Shown in pieces: positions 35,395-36,274 of a stretch of DNA of 36,274 nt. The DNA comes from UBA5109 sp965662565. GTDB lineage: Bacteria; Pseudomonadota; Gammaproteobacteria; Pseudomonadales; Pseudohongiellaceae. A program made the position numbers and the translations under genes. Every line of letters begins with the position of its first letter. The first letter of the stretch is position 1. The stretch is from assembly GCA_965662565.1 (NCBI GenBank), contig CBFIHS010000019.1, forward strand, positions 1 to 36,274, in the 5' to 3' direction. Below the pieces are notes generated by a model. It ran no database searches. It had not been told where the DNA came from and worked only from the letters and a program-made list of their open reading frames with translations.

Positions 35395-36140
35395 CAGCTT
35401 CTCTCCACCGAAGATCGAAAGATATCACTCACCCATTCTGTTCGCCTTTCTCGGATCAAGATTTCATTTCGAGTTCTTAAAATAATGGCAATAAGGAAAA
35501 ACCCAAACAAACCAAAACCAACAAAGATAGCTGGCAGCCATATTTCAGGAGGGTTTGCTGCGGTGTCACTCAAAGACAGACTGCTTGCCCCTTGATGCAA
35601 AGTATTCCACCACTCCACTGAATAGGTAATGATTGGAACATTTACTACACCGACAAGACTGAGTACCGAGCAAGCTTTAGCACCAGACTCTTCTGAATCG
35701 TAAGCGGATCGCAAAGCCATCACCCCAATAAAAAGAAACATCATAATCAGAGTTGAGGTTAAACGAGCATCCCATATCCACCAAGTACCCCAAGTTGGAA
35801 TCCCCCAAACTGATCCAGTAAACAGTGCGGCTGCAGTGAAAGTCATTCCTACCGGCGCACACGCCTTGGCAACCATATCCGCCATTTTAATCCGCCAAAT
35901 AAGGAAGGCTCCAGCCATACAAGCCATCATGTAATAAGCTCCNNNNNNNNNNGATGGAACGTGGATATAAGCAATCCTGTAATTTTCACCCATTTGATAA
36001 TCCGGAGGCGTAAACGCTAAGCCCCAGATCATACCAAGACCTAGCAAAACAGCCGTTATAGCAATTAACCAAGGCATATATTTGCCAGTCATGGCATAAA
36101 ACCACTTTGGTGAACCTAACTTATATAACCATTGCCACAT
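35394..36140 (-). CDS. ccmC: Haem exporter membrane protein CcmC (contains assembly gap)
   Basis: A six-helix membrane protein that loads haem onto CcmE. The WWD domain is intact (PTWGTWWIWDARLTS) and the family histidines follow it. A run of 10 Ns (35943-35952) breaks helix 2 just after YIHVP; the first undetermined codon begins TC and so is serine (TCN), as in the family. The frame is kept, but the true number of missing bases may not be 10. ATG 36140 gives a usual N-terminus (MWQWLYKLGSPKWFY). Confidence 0.9.
   Translation of the reverse strand: MWQWLYKLGSPKWFYAMTGKYMPWLIAITAVLLGLGMIWGLAFTPPDYQMGENYRIAYIHVPXXXXGAYYMMACMAGAFLIWRIKMADMVAKACAPVGMTFTAAALFTGSVWGIPTWGTWWIWDARLTSTLIMMFLFIGVMALRSAYDSEESGAKACSVLSLVGVVNVPIITYSVEWWNTLHQGASSLSLSDTAANPPEIWLPAIFVGFGLFGFFLIAIILRTRNEILIRERRTEWVSDIFRSSVERS
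35943..35952. other. Assembly gap (10 N)
   Basis: Ten undetermined bases within ccmC. This is a round-number filler, not a biological feature. Confidence 0.99.
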
Positions 36141-36274
36141 TTACTTTTCTCTAATCTTATCTGGAAGTACTTTTAGGCTGTTTTTTGCACTGTTTTTTGT
36201 TTTTGTCGTCAGTTTTGTCTTCTGTTCTTATTTTATTATCTATTCACTATTTTTAATTCAGTATTGGCTAAACA
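36141..36274. other. AT-rich upstream end of the ccm operon; no gene recognised
   Basis: This should hold the end of ccmB or a leader for ccmC. The minus-strand frames open here are short (one ends after CLANTELKIVNR), and I cannot match any to a ccmB C-terminus. A direct repeat CTGTTTTTTG occurs at 36178-36187 and 36190-36199. Confidence 0.4.

Noticed and set aside
35116..35595. 159-aa plus-strand frame over ccmD and the end of ccmC
   Set aside because: Its leucine-rich start is the antisense reading of the CcmD glutamine codons; ccmC and ccmD are clear on the other strand.

Overview
The window reads as chromosomal core sequence from a gammaproteobacterium with fairly low GC. The gene orders gyrA-pheA-tyrA-aroA-cmk-rpsA-ihfB-lapAB-pyrF, mtaD-ubiG-mupP-yciK, rluB-scpB-scpA-trpS-yciO-yciB and ccmC-D-E-F-G-H-I are the ones known from Pseudomonas-like and marine gammaproteobacteria. 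I see no tRNA, rRNA, prophage, insertion sequence or CRISPR array. A run of 10 Ns inside ccmC shows that this is draft sequence.

Left end (1-1356): a cut-off class III nucleotidyl cyclase with a C-terminal PilZ domain, then gene debris consisting of a PDZ-domain remnant and an unrelated short remnant on the other strand. From 1454 to 12847 everything is on the minus strand. A helix-hairpin-helix (ComEA-like) exported protein, pyrF, lapB and lapA follow an intrinsic terminator. Before that terminator comes a long unit running gyrA, a fused pheA-tyrA, aroA, cmk, rpsA and ihfB, which links DNA topology, aromatic amino acid synthesis, nucleotide supply and translation. The PheA-TyrA fusion is the oddest enzyme here: prephenate dehydratase, ACT and prephenate dehydrogenase domains lie in one chain with no chorismate mutase domain.

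Centre (13133-23230): on the plus strand mtaD, ubiG, mupP and yciK (nucleoside salvage, ubiquinone synthesis, cell-wall recycling, an SDR). On the minus strand are a small glutathione S-transferase, rluB, the condensin partners scpB and scpA, trpS and yciO. Then come yciB (plus) and an exported cyclophilin (minus).

Right half (23329-36140): a HemD-like protein faces away from a gene-poor stretch with repeated GTTACC boxes and a 17-bp inverted repeat. That stretch leads to a well-formed but probably unannotated 45-codon gene for a single-span membrane protein, followed by two terminators. Next are molybdenum cofactor genes moaA and moaB, molybdate transporter genes modB and modC without modA, ferredoxin-NADP reductase fpr and an MFS exporter. 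Last is the cytochrome c maturation operon ccmC-D-E-F-G-H-I, whose upstream genes lie beyond the window.

Most of the window is ordinary housekeeping sequence. The best candidates for something undescribed are the 45-aa gene with its box-rich upstream region (24239-24812), the cyclase-PilZ protein and the PheA-TyrA fusion.
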